A stretch of 59,226 nucleotides of DNA, from contig CALSCP010002175.1 in NCBI GenBank assembly GCA_943704425.1, positions 67,448 through 126,673 of the forward strand, given 5' to 3'. Made by a program: the position numbers and the translations under genes. The first letter of the stretch is position 1. Each line of letters opens with the position of its first letter. Origin of the DNA: Ministeria vibrans ATCC 50519. Taxonomy: Eukaryota > Opisthokonta > Filasterea. The notes under the pieces were generated by a model. It was not told where the DNA came from and searched no databases. It worked only from the letters and a program-made list of their open reading frames with translations. Shown in pieces: positions 1 through 10,399 of this stretch.

Positions 1-97
<97 letters not shown>

Positions 98-250
98 CTC
101 TCTCTCTCTCTCTACTTTGTTTCTCTCTCTCTCTCTCTACTTTGTTTCTCTCTCTCTATCTCTCTCTCAAAAATCTCTCTCTCTTTTTCTTCTCTTCTTT
201 CTTTCTTTCTTTTCTTTCTCTTTGTTTTTCTTTCTTGCTCTTGTTTTCTC
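1..250. repeat. CT/TTTC microsatellite at the window edge
   Basis: An almost pure (CT)n run occupies the first 90 bases and grades into CT, TTTC and TTTG interruptions up to about 250. Reading frames here (poly SL or RE) are simple-sequence artefacts. The run sits just past the 3' end of the minus-strand PARP gene. Similar CT-rich sequence lies inside that gene's second intron (about 735-955). Confidence 0.95.
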
Positions 251-462
251 TCTTGTGTGGGTAAAAGATGCACCACGACCCGGTTTACAGTGTCATTGGA
301 GTGCTGGGCTGAATTCAATAAAATATACAACTATTTCTTCCTCCGATTCGATTCGTCTATTCAACCTTGGATCATTGCTTGTTTGTTTCAGTTTTTCTTT
401 CATTCTGATATACAAATTGATGTCTGTGCGTATGTATGTGTGTGTGGGAGAGAGGGGGATAC

Positions 463-2189
463 TTAAGGAGCAACATAACAGAAGACATAGCGGGGAAGGC
501 AGGCGTCCTCGCGGTACACAACAACCTCATCGTGGTTGAGATTGCCCACCGTGGCATTTTTGACCTCGCCCAGAACCGAGTCGCATCCGTCGGGCGGTGC
601 AGTCAGTGTCAGTGCGTCTTGTTGTAGTCGCTTGCCGTTTCCCACGACCACTTTGGCCAGCAGAACCCGTCGCACTTTCTTCCCCGTATCAAGTACCGTC
701 TCCGCCCTATTATATATTATTGGTAATGTAAGATAAACACTTTCCTCTCTCTCTCTCTATTACGTTTCTCTATTACTTTCACTCTCTATCACTTTGTTCT
801 CTCTCTGTCACGTTGCTGATTCTCTCTCTATCACTTTTTTCTTTCTCCATCACTTTGTTCTTTCTCTCTCTGTCACTTTGTTCTTTCTCTCTTTCTTTCT
901 CTCTTTTTCTCTGTCACTTTGTTTCTTTCCCCTCTCCTTTCTCTCTCTCTCGTACTCATCACAGTAGTCGTTGGCCTTTCCCGACGTAGACGAGAAGTAA
1001 ATGCCTCGTCCAAAGCGATCAAACCCGCGTTTGCTGCTCGCTGCTACTTTAAAGCCCCCTTCGGCAATCCGACACAGTGCACATCCGGCGTGCGCGCACA
1101 GATTGGTCGCACTTATGGATGTGCCCTAAACAACACACAACGTAGAAGACTTGGATTGATTCTATTCTTTGGACTATGGAGGTTGTGTACCATTTGACAT
1201 TTAGCCGATGTCCCGTGAAACCGTCTTTGTTCATTGCCGGGCGCTCCACGGTTGTGGGTCGCGGGGTTCTTGGAGATGATCGTTTGCTTGTAGGCATCGT
1301 AGCGCGGCTCGAGGGAGCATTGGGAAATGCGAGTGATCTGAACAATCTCAGGTGCAACGCCCTTGACCCATCTCGTTTGAAACTGCTTGCACAGGGATTG
1401 GTACTGGCTGTCGCTTTTGGAGACAACGGATAGCGCTCGTGGAGGAGCTGGGGCGGGAGTAGGAACAGCGGAAATGTCGGGGCGAGGAAGCTTTTGTCGT
1501 CGATTCCACTCGTCCGCATGCGTTTTCCCGCAACACTCGTACGATTCACCACCGTCCTTTTGAAAACGCGGTTTACGGCAGCCTGCAACTTTGCAAACGA
1601 TAAAGCCAAGCGCGTTCTTCTCTTGTGTGTCTTCTTGGCGATGCTTTGGCGTGCAAAAGAGATAGGGGATTTGCGGCGTGCGCATGCGACACGGTCGGCG
1701 ACACCCTGGATAGGCACAGACGGGCTCTCTCTTCGACTTCCGCGACGACTCGGGCGGCGGGTCGTGGAATCGCCTGGGAGTGGTGGTCTCACTCTCATCC
1801 TCCATGAGCGACCACTCCAGTCCGTCGTGTCCATCCTCCGCCTCTTCGTCCTCATCACAGTCCAAGAGACTCAAACGACCAACCCCATCCTCCTCCTCCT
1901 CGTCGTCGTCGTCGTCATCGTCGTCATCGTCCAAGTCCACATCCTCCTCGTCGTCGTCGTCGTCGTCCGAGCCCTCCTCCGCGTCGTCCGAGTCCTCTTC
2001 GTCGTCTTCCTCCGCCGCTCCGTCGTCGCAAAGAGAATCCCCGCTCCCTGCAAACACCTCGGCAGGGACCACCTCCATGTGCTTCGCTGGCGCATGTGTA
2101 CACTGGCACCGTACGTTTCCCGGCGCAGTCGTGAACTGCGGACACGCACATTGGGTGCAATGGCCGCGAACAACTCCTTGGCAGTCCAT
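463..2189 (-). CDS. PARP-a: Cys-rich ADP-ribosyltransferase
   Basis: Three exons (2189-1191, 1125-956, 706-463) join in phase 0 and then phase 2, giving about 470 residues. The start ATG is chosen because it opens directly onto the N-terminal finger C11-x2-C-x-C-x2-F-x8-C-x-C-x-H-x4-H37. A very acidic D/E stretch follows, then two C-x3-GC...C modules (CAYPGC, CKVAGC). The C-terminal half is a PARP catalytic domain: RRFHGT (NAD-binding His), then CALCRIAEGGF, RFGRGIYFSS (Tyr) and NHDEVVVYRE (Glu). The H-Y-E triad is therefore intact. The predicted activity is transfer of ADP-ribose from NAD+ to protein or nucleic acid; the target is unknown. It is divergent from the NADAR gene at 2411. Acid-rich sequence suggests a nuclear or cytosolic protein, with no signal peptide. 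Family assignment is firm; substrate is inference. Confidence 0.85.
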
Positions 2190-2410
2190 TGGGAAAAAAA
2201 TGGAAAAAGAAGGGAAAAAAACGAACACAGAGAGAAGAATAGGGAGCCTCAAGGCTAGGAGGGAGGGAAGAAAGAGTGGGTGGGGGCGGTGGGGGGTGGA
2301 GAGGAGGAAGGAGCACTCTGAACAAGAAAGTTGAGAGGGTGAATTATTATTGTTAGTGTAAGAAAAATAAACACAGTCGAAGATAATCAACGAATTGATT
2401 ACTTTTTAAT
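2190..2410. promoter_or_regulatory. Shared divergent promoter, PARP-a / NADAR-a
   Basis: Only 221 bases separate the two outward-facing ATGs, so both 5' UTRs and promoters must share this segment. It holds purine-rich GGGAAGAAA and GGTGGGGG tracts and AT-rich TTATTATTGTTAG. I see no convincing TATA box. The call rests on geometry alone. Confidence 0.45.
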
Positions 2411-3889
2411 ATGGCGTCCTACGACTCTATGGGGATTCAACGGGGCAAGTGTACAAAATGGTAAGAGGACGACGAGAGAGCGAGAGGGATGTAACACTCT
2501 CAAAAACGTCTCTCTCTCTCTCTCACTCTCTCTCTCTCTCTCTCCCATTCCGCAGCTCATGCTCCATCTTCCAACGTGTGCCCGACGGCGTTCGGTGTTC
2601 ATGCCAGCATACGCCGGTGGCGCATGTCAACGTAAGTGCGATGGTCCTTCTGCGTCGATGTCAAGACGGAATGTGTTGGGGTGTTTTGACAGGTCGATGA
2701 GTGCGAGACAGCCAGCGCAGTCCATGCGCACAGCAGCCATGCAGGTGCCTCGCCACAAGCCCCGTTCAGGTCGCTCCTGGACGACGGCGACAACGACAAC
2801 GGCGCCCGCAACAGCGCATACGGCGCAGAGAGACAGTCCTTCTCCCGTTCCGCTCCCTCACCCAGCTCTCACTCCGCCTCCCACTATTCTCCGCCCGCTG
2901 CGCGCAAGGCTCCCCATAATCTATCACCCATACTCTTCTATCGCCGAGGTGAACCCTACTTTGAATTCACCAACTTTTATGCGGGAAAGCCAGTGAGACA
3001 AGTTGAGTCCTTTGAGCTCTGTGACTGAACTACGTATGACGTTGCTGCTAGATTGTGATCGACGGTCTGTCGTGGCCCACCAGCGAGCACTACTTTCAAG
3101 CAATGAAGTTTCCTGATACAGCTTTATCGACCCGTGAACACGTCCGGTGAGTAGATCACACACACACACACACACACAGAATTATACATAATGAGACTGT
3201 GTTTTCACAGGAGCGCTCCGACTGTGAGTGAGGCAGTTGCGCGTGCTCGCAAACAAGATCCTTCGTTGGTTGTGCGGGGGTGGAGGACTCGCAAGATGGT
3301 CGTGATGAAACGGGCTCTCTTCGAAAAGGTTCACATTTCTCTCTCTTGATTGACTTTGACAGTATCTCTTGTACAGTTCTGTGATCCGTCACTACGTCAA
3401 GTGCTACTGGACACACATGATGATAAGCTTGTTGAGGACTCACCAACGGATGCGTTTTGGGGCGGGGGAGCAGATGGACGGTAAGTGAGTGAGTGAATCC
3501 ATGGAATATGTCAGCGTGATAGTGAGCGTTCGTACGAGAGTAAATGCAACAGTGAATTCGAGTGGTAGTGACTCGCACGATTGCGTTTTATTTTAACTTC
3601 TACAGAGGAGAGAATCAAATGGGAAAAATGCTCATGGAAGTGCGGAAAGTGCTCAGGGAGAGACGAGAAGGGGAGGAAATGGGACGATTGGACAAGATTC
3701 TGGCTCAGTATGTGCAGGAAGACCGAGAGAGGGAAGAACAAGAGTACTCTGAAAAGGTATGTGACGACCTGAGAGGAAACAGTTCTGTTTGTTGTGTATG
3801 TGTGTTTATTTTGTTTTTTTTTCTGTTTTGTGTAGAGAAGAGCTCTTGAGAGTGAGATCAGACGATTAGAACAACACGAAACTGAGTAA
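2411..3889 (+). CDS. NADAR-a: NADAR/YbiA-family protein with N-terminal finger
   Basis: Eight exons: 2411-2460, 2556-2631, 2693-2992, 3052-3146, 3211-3328, 3377-3480, 3606-3756, 3836-3889. All junctions are GT-AG and in frame. The N-terminus has the finger C14-x2-C-x-C-x2-F-x8-C-x-C-x-H-x4-H40, with spacing identical to PARP-a. Intron 1 splits the second Cys codon. A Ser/Pro-rich linker follows. The NADAR domain begins FYRRGEPYFEFTNFY, then SWPTSEHYFQAMKF (conserved Glu kept), LVEDSPTDAFWGGG and NQMGKMLMEVR. A charged coiled-coil tail follows. Family knowledge: NADAR enzymes cleave N-glycosidic bonds, including ADP-ribosyl-guanine and riboflavin-pathway intermediates. Because it is paired with a PARP, I infer an ADP-ribose eraser role rather than riboflavin metabolism. 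Confidence 0.85.
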
Positions 3890-4015
3890 ACACATTTGAA
3901 TAATCTCAACAGGATTGCCTTTGTGTCGATCAAATAGAAACAATATGAAGTGATAATACTTTTTTTTCGTCAATTTCATTATGGGTGCGCAATACAATTA
4001 ATTTTATATTGCGCT

Positions 4016-5200
4016 CTACTGCTCGGGAGGCGGTGTAAATTCGTAAGTGACATACTGTATAGGAAGTGCGGCTGACGGACTGTACACAACATATTCATCA
4101 TAGTTGAGATCCACTCCTGGTTTGCCATACACAGAGTGGAATCCCTAAGCAAAGACAGAGATAGGATGAATAAAGAAACAGAGCATAGAGAGAAAGGAGT
4201 GAAAAAGAAACAAAGCATAAAGAGAGAGAGTGCTTAGACACACGCAGAACTCCATCGAATCCTAGTCTCACCTTTGGAGGTCCGTCCAGGTCCACTGCGG
4301 TCTTCTGTAGATCATACTGCTTTCCGAGAAGCACCCTTGCAATAAACATCCCTCTGATGCGCCGGTGCGGCTTGCTTCCCCTGACTTCACTCCTGCACAC
4401 AATAGTATTATATGCAGAAGTCGCTGATTTCATGGAAGAAGTATACGTTACACTTACCCTTCCGAGTAGTCGTGTGCTTTGCTTGAGGTGCGAGTGAAGT
4501 AAAGCGCTCGTCCAAACCGATCAAACTTGCCATCAACTCCTTCGCGTACACGCATGCCGTGGTGGATGATGCGACACGCAACACACCCGTCATAGCTGCA
4601 CAGCGCTGGCTCACTTTGCGTGTCGAGACCCAGCGAGCACAGTCGAGTTGTGCCGTGGAAGCGTCGTTTACTGTTCCCACGTCCCGCATGCTTGCCGTCC
4701 GGCTTGACTCCCTCCTCAACCAACGCATCCTGGCACATTTCCCAGCGATCTTGCACCGCATCGTTGTGAATCCGCAGCACCGACCGCACACGAACGTCTG
4801 TGCCGCGCTCCTCCCCGTGCGCCCACTGCCGCTTAAAATACGCCTCCACGTCCGCCACCGTCTCCTGCGACGCCCACCACACCCCGCACCAGTTGAGCCC
4901 CAGCCCGCCCTTCGGCAGGAGCAGTGCGGACGGAATGCTTCCCTGTGCGCCTCTCTCAAAAATCCGCCCGTGCAACTCCGAGCAAAACTCATGCGTCTTT
5001 GTGACGCTCCCGCGGACGAGCTTCACTTTTCGACGGCAGCCCGCCAGTCTGCAGGGGTCTCGGACGGCGCGACGCAGCGCCTCCAAACGGCACGAATGGG
5101 AGCAATGGGCGAAGAGCGATCCGTCTTCCGCCGTCGCTCTCTCGCTCTGACGGCACACGGGACACACAGAATCCGGGATGCCCGCATGCAAGGTTGACAT
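4016..5200 (-). CDS. PARP-b: Cys-rich ADP-ribosyltransferase
   Basis: Three exons (5200-4458, 4392-4272, 4144-4016) give about 330 residues. The N-terminus has a CPVC...HCSHSC zinc-like motif, then the CRLAGC...HEFCSELH module also seen upstream of the other local PARP domains. The catalytic domain shows RRFHGT, CVACRII, RFGRALYFTRTSSKAHDYSEG, then MFIARVLLGKQYDL and a last exon with GFHSVYGKPG and NYDEYVVYS. The H-Y-E triad is complete. The first intron interrupts just after DYSEG in phase 2, matching the position and phase of the second intron of PARP-a, so the two are tandem paralogues. It lacks the CxC-H-x4-H finger of PARP-a. Divergent from NADAR-b. The ORF has no acidic tract. Confident family call; target unknown. 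Confidence 0.88.
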
Positions 5201-5488
5201 GGCACTTGCTTATGGGTTTCACAGTGTCGAGAGGAGAAGAAAGAACGACAAAAACTGAAACTGAAACTGTGTATTGAACTCAATCACATAGAAAATCGCA
5301 CCGCACAGCAGCACGCCCAAAGCCCGCTTAGTACTTAGACTACTTTGTCTTATAGTGCTTTTTATCACTGCAGCCGTTGATCGGATATTCAGAATTGTGT
5401 TTGCTTTGCTTTTAATATATTTCCTTTCGCTCAACACTTTCAGTATCTTTTTACGCCCTAGTCGACTTCACTCTTTTACTTTTCTCTC
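5201..5488. promoter_or_regulatory. Shared divergent promoter, PARP-b / NADAR-b
   Basis: A 288-base spacer lies between two outward ATGs, repeating the layout at 2190-2410. It contains AT-rich stretches such as TTTTAATATATTTCC near 5411-5425. The regulatory role is inferred from geometry only. Confidence 0.42.
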
Positions 5489-7257
5489 ATGCACAAGGCC
5501 GACGTGCCTTGCGAGCAGTTTTGCCCAGGGAGCCGTGCTGTGACTTGTGAGTGCGGACATGTAAAATCCAAACACTCTCCGCCAAAGAGAACAGCCAGTC
5601 CGAATGCCTCCAAGCCCGCCACACCCACTGGCACGTATGCACAGCCACGCTCAGGTGCCGCTCCGCACGGCGCAAGGGTGCCCGATCCGTCGCCCACAGC
5701 CAAAGCAACGAGTGCGTCGTCTGCGAAAACAAGCCCCTCTCCTCTTGCCGTCACGAGCGCCACAGCGACAGAGAACCCTTCTCGTCGAAGCACAGACACG
5801 ATGCAACCTTCTTGTACGCTTGCCTTGGCTCCGCAGCAAGCAAAGTCGGAAAGTGTCTCCAGACTGGACGAGCCGACTCGCCATCTATCATCGTCTGCAG
5901 CCAAGCCAGAGTCATCGCAGACGACTCTCTCACACGCCCGGAAAGAGCCGCCAAGCCCATCATCGTCTGCAGCCAAGCCAGAGTCATCGCAGACGACTCT
6001 CTCACACGCCCGGAAAGAGCCGCCAAGCCCATCATCGTCTGCAGCCAAGCCAGAGTCATCGCAGACGACTCTCTCACACGCCCGGAAAGAGCCGCCAAGC
6101 CCATCATCGTCTGCAGCCAAGCCAGAGTCATCGCAGACGACTCTCTCACACGCCCGGAAAGAGCCGCCAAGCCCATCATCGTCTGCAGCCAAGCCAGAGT
6201 CATCGCAGACGACTCTCTCACACGCCCGGAAAGAGCCGCCAAGCCCATCATCGTCTGCAGCCAAGCCAGTGTCATCGCAGACGACTCCTTCACATGCATG
6301 GAAAGAGCCGCTAAGCCCTCCGACGTCTTTATATTCTACTCCTGCCCCATCCTACCCTCCTTTAAGCGCCGTGCGAAGCCCCTCAGCTTTCTTCCACGGT
6401 CCTTCCCACCACAGACACACCGTCCGATTCTACGCCGAGCATTCTGGCCATTTCCCGCTCTCGAACATGTATCCATCGACCGTAAGTGACAACCGATTGA
6501 TATGTGTATATTTGCTACCTCCTTTCCCATAATCTCATCGTATCTTTTTTAGTTGTACATATTTGGGTTGGCGTATGCGAGCGTTCTACACTTCTTCCAG
6601 TCGATGAAGTACGAGCACACCTATCAGTATCTCCCCCATCTGTTCCAGACCCTTCCCTCTGCGCGCGACTCTTTTACACTGTCGCGCACACACGAGCGGC
6701 ACAAGCGGCCCGACTGGGAAACGGTCAAAATGCAGCTCATGGAAGATGTTCTCATGGCAAAAGTACGCTTGCAGTGGTGCACAGCGCCGTTCCATTGACA
6801 CTGCATTGTTCCTCATAGTTTACGCAGTGCGATCGGCTGAAGCAAACGCTTCTGGGCACGGGTGAACGGACGTTGGTTGAGAACTCGCCACACGACGCAT
6901 TTTGGGGAGTGGGAGCACACGGACAGTAAGTCAAAGACGTAGACAAGATAGAGACACTCAGTATGTACACATGCAGGGGACGGAATGAGCTGGGAAAGAC
7001 ACTGATGCGAGTGCGGACGCGCATTCGTGCGAGCGAGTACAGACGACAGAGAGGCGAGCACAGAGTGCAGAAGCTCAAGGAATTGCGCGCACAACTCAAA
7101 GCATTGGAAGTGGTCCATCGGGAACGGGTGAGTGAGAGAGTGAGACACAGAAAGAGACCCAAAAATTATGTCAATCACACTCCGTTTTTTGTTTGAATTT
7201 GTTTAGCTGAGGTATATGGACAAAAAGATTCAATATCTGCGCGACACGCGCTATTGA
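5489..7257 (+). CDS. NADAR-b: NADAR-like protein with tandem Ser/Pro repeats and altered active-site motif
   Basis: Five exons (5489-6481, 6553-6767 approx., 6819-6926, 6977-7127, 7207-7257). The N-terminal finger is shortened: C8-x3-C-x7-C-x-C-G-H-x4-H29. Residues about 134-277 are six 24-residue repeats rich in S, P, K and H. The NADAR fold starts FYAEHSGHFPLSNMYPST and continues SVLHFFQSMKYEH, where the usual Glu of the TEHYFQA motif is Leu. Later motifs are kept: TLVENSPHDAFWGVG and GRNELGKTLMRVR. A coiled-coil tail ends in DKKIQYLRDTRY. The missing Glu suggests a catalytically weakened or repurposed member, perhaps a binder. Exon 2 could instead skip to another acceptor that restores a Glu, but none is visible. 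Divergent from PARP-b. Confidence 0.78.
5888..6319 (+). repeat. Six-copy 72-bp coding tandem repeat
   Basis: Units begin at 5888, 5960, 6032, 6104, 6176 and 6248, an exact 72-base (24-codon) period. The first five copies are essentially identical at base level; the sixth carries several substitutions. Each encodes SSAAKPESSQTT then LSHARKEPPSP. Unit identity implies recent unequal exchange or slippage. Confidence 0.95.
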
Positions 7258-7326
7258 TGAGCGGACATGTCACATACATACACATACAAACACAACAGTG
7301 GTCATTACGTAACACAAAAGCGCCTC

Positions 7327-8448
7327 TCATTCAGTGTCCATTGGGCGTCTGCGCGTCCTTTCGTTCTCAATGTCCTTATTAACCTGAGCCAATCGGCCCT
7401 CCGCAGCCCTCAACTAACAGAGACAGAACAGATGACCTCCCACACATACACACACGCAAACACACAGACAGGCTTTCGCTCACCTTTGCTTTGTGCTCCT
7501 CACATTCCCTAATCAGTGCCGCACGTTCGCGACACAGCGCCTCTTCACGTTCCCGTGTCACTTTGGCATCTTCTAGTGAGCTTTCTTCACCTGCAATCCG
7601 TGCTCGTGTCACCTCCAGTAGATGCCCAAGTCGGTTCTGGCCCCTACAAAAAGAATAACAATTGTTATACAATCTCACTATTCAACGATGCTTTCTCATA
7701 CGTCGAATCGCCACCGTCGCCCCAGTACGAATCGTTGCGTGTGTGTTCCACCAACTTGGCATTTCCAGTGCCTAGCAGACGTGCCTTCAAGTTTTCATGT
7801 TGCGTAAACTACACGAGAGAGTGTTAGCCAGTCAGGCAGTCAGACAACACTATCAAGTTACCTTTGCGTACAGCGCCCGCTCCATCACAGCCTCCTTCAC
7901 TGCCTCCCAGTCCTTGCGCTTGTAGTCATTTAACTCTCGAGCGCGCGTGAATGCGTCGCGGGGCGTCACCTGTCGCTCTATCTCGTCGGGAATGTGCATG
8001 ACCTTTCCTGTGAATTTGTGTGCCTGGAAATAATGCTCGGTCGTCGGCCACCGGCGGCCGTCAAGGACAATCTACAGCCAGCACACAGAGAAACGTGTTA
8101 GCAGCTGGGAGGGAGGCGGACGAGGCGCGCGGGCTTACAGGAGAGTCATGGAAGTTGGTAAACTCGTAGAATTCTTTGTTTTTGTCGTAGAAATTGATGA
8201 CGCGCTGAACCTAGAGGATCAAACAAGCGCCAGATGAGGCCAGAAGACGCACTTGGTCGTGTTCCCACCTCCTGCTTGGCGTGCACTGTGGGCTTGTGTC
8301 CGCAGACGCACGTTTGAGATAATTCCGAAGGATCAAACCGATCGCACGACAAACTGCGCATTGTGGTGAGACACGCGATGAACACAGCGCCGCTGTTGCC
8401 TTACCATGTGTTGCAGTTGTACCGTAGCACCCCTTCAGCGTCCTCCAT
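7327..8448 (-). CDS. NADAR-c: NADAR/YbiA-family protein with N-terminal finger
   Basis: Seven exons: 8448-8405, 8353-8269, 8210-8139, 8071-7862, 7808-7702, 7643-7484, 7413-7327. All are in frame and total about 254 residues. The finger C12-x2-C-x2-C-x2-F-x8-C-x-C-G-H-x4-H39 opens the protein. Intron 1 splits the second Cys codon in phase 2, exactly as in NADAR-a. The NADAR domain follows at once: INFYDKNKEFYEFTNFHDS, RRWPTTEHYFQAHKF (Glu kept), WEAVKEAVMERALYAK, LVEHTRNDSYWGDGGD, GQNRLGHLLEVTRARI. The C-terminus is a charged coiled coil. No Ser/Pro linker is present, so it is the most compact of the three. It faces away from NADAR-b (convergent with it) and lies downstream of the Cys-rich ART-like gene on the same strand. 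Predicted eraser of ADP-ribosyl-guanine by family analogy. Confidence 0.85.
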
Positions 8449-8648
8449 CTCAAAATAATCAACAGATGAAATTATAAAAGTGAATTAAAACTGAAACTCA
8501 AAATAATTATGATTACCTCGTAATAATAATAATAATAATTAATAGTATGTTCATTCATTTGAAAAAGAAAAAGAGAGCAAGGTGATACCATAACAGACAC
8601 ACACAGTCGATACGAAGGTCGTAACAAAAGCGTTTACTATTGTATTAA
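8449..8648. other. AT-rich spacer
   Basis: AT-rich DNA with a (TAA)n tract near 8520-8545. It includes the NADAR-c 5' flank and the 3' end of the next minus-strand gene. No gene seen. Confidence 0.6.
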
Positions 8649-10362
8649 TTATCTCAAGACTCCAATGACACAATATCGATCGTCCTTGTTTACCTACAAA
8701 AACATTGGTTACTCTCATCCCTTTGTCCATCATTGACTCACCTGTCGCACCATCTCACAGACAACCAGAGCAGCACCTCCGCCATAGTCGATAGCATGAC
8801 ACTTTTCGGGATAGGAGTGCGTTGTGCGCTTGGGGAGGATGCCAGTGCGCACCAGTACGCACAGTGCACATTTTTTTGACTTCGAACAGACACCAGTGTG
8901 CGGGCACCGCGTAGCCACATCCAAGTACACCAGCGAAATATTACTAGTACTACCACCATTACTGCTGCTACTGTTGCTACTGCTACTGATACTGCGAAGT
9001 TCCCGCTGTGCCGCCACATTGCACACCGCAAGGAACGGCAGGTGCACCGGCAACGCGTACTCTGTGTGCGTCAGTGGTCGTTGAGTGAAGTACGGCTCAA
9101 ACTCGGACGCATGCGCCTGTCCGCAGAATTCGTGGTACTTCGTTGCGCTCTCCATCGCGCATTTTAGTGTACATCCAATGAAATTGCATCGAGGCGCTGC
9201 AGAAAGAAAAGAAGAAAAACACAGAATCAGAAAGCTGTTTTCGTTTTTCGGGAGTGTTACCATGAGAATGGCACATGGAAAGCTCATTTCCATTCTTGTC
9301 GCGTGCGCGTGTATTGCGACAAACGGAAGGGTGGGCGCAGTCTTGACTGAAGAAGAGACTGGCGGCTTTCTGCAGAAGGCTCTTGTTGCTCCTGACGGAC
9401 GACGAGTCGCTTCTGCAATGGTGACACAACTGATGATCGGGGCTTGACAGCCGCACCTGACACTTGCTACATTGTATCTCGCTTGACGATGCTTCTGCTG
9501 TGGCTGGGGGTGGAAGCGGGAGCCGCGTGTCTTGGTGTGACCTCTGAGTCAGTGAGCTGTGGCTACTTGCGTGTGCGCTCTCCGGCCTGGTATGAGAAAC
9601 TGTATCGTTGACTGACGAGGCAGAGAGGGGCTTATCACAATGATCGGCCAATGCGTGTCCGCAATAGTCGCAAGCAAAGGGGTCAAAAGGATCACACAGC
9701 ACCTTGTGTGACCCCTCTTCGATAGAGCAAGCCGCGCACACAAGGGCCCGGCTGTGGTCTTGCGGCGAGTGCGCCGAGCGTTGGTGATGGCATTTGGCGC
9801 AAGCACCAGTCTCAGTTGTTGAGACATGGTCAAGAAAGTGAAGACGCTGCATATGCTCACATTCGCTGCAAGAGACAAGCTGTATGCGTCCTGGCACATC
9901 TGCTGCGACTCCTTCACGATGGGCGTCTGGTCCTGACACATCCGCTTCGTCCTCCACCGCCCCTGCAGCAGCTGCGACTCCTTCCCGATTGGCGTCTAGC
10001 CCTGACACATCCGCCTGGCCCTCCACCGCCCCTGCAGCAGGCGCGACGCCTTCCCCGTTGGCTCGTTCCAGCCGCAGTTGCTCTCGAACGCATTGTTCAA
10101 CCTCCTCGCCGCGTTCCGGTTCACAGTGCGAAATATAGCAGTGGTCGCAGTACTCGCACTCGTCCCACAGCGTGGTCGTTTGATAGCGGTGCAGGTGGTC
10201 GCACCCTTGCTGGGTGCACTGAGCCAAGTGCGGCAAATGGAAGAGGCGAGAGCAGCCGCAGAGGCAACTGCGCGCATCCGCATTCCCTCCGGCGCCTCTG
10301 AACTCAACGCACGCATTGCTCCCGTACTGGCACTTGGTACAGGCACGGAGCATAGTTAACAA
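8649..10362 (-). CDS. Multi-finger protein with degenerate PARP-like domain (ART-d)
   Basis: Three exons (10362-9261, 9196-8742, 8693-8649) give about 530 residues; start is Met at 10362 or 10353. The N-terminal 260 residues hold four or five Cys/His units ending C-x(1,2)-C-x-H-x4-H: for example CEYCDHCYISH, CAKCHHQRSAH and CDYCGHALADH. These resemble the finger in PARP-a and the NADARs. Three imperfect 24-residue repeats (GVAPAAGAVE / EADVSG) lie between finger sets. Exon 2 carries the CNFIGC...HEFCGQAH module typical of the local PARPs. The C-terminal region keeps CALCVLVRTG but has VYLDVA where RRFHGT is expected, lacks the GxYF motif, and ends soon after ALVVCEMVRQ. A catalytically dead paralogue, possibly a scaffold or regulator, is the best reading. 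Confidence 0.7.
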
Positions 10363-10399
10363 AGAAATTGATTACTGATTCCTCCTCGACAGTCCTAAT

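Noticed and set aside
1494-2334. Long plus-strand Ser-rich frames over PARP-a
   Set aside because: They are antisense shadows of the Asp/Glu-rich tract of the minus-strand PARP gene.
5888-6319. Regular repeats that might suggest a CRISPR array
   Set aside because: There are no unique spacers; the period is 72 bases, a multiple of three, inside a coding exon of a eukaryotic gene.
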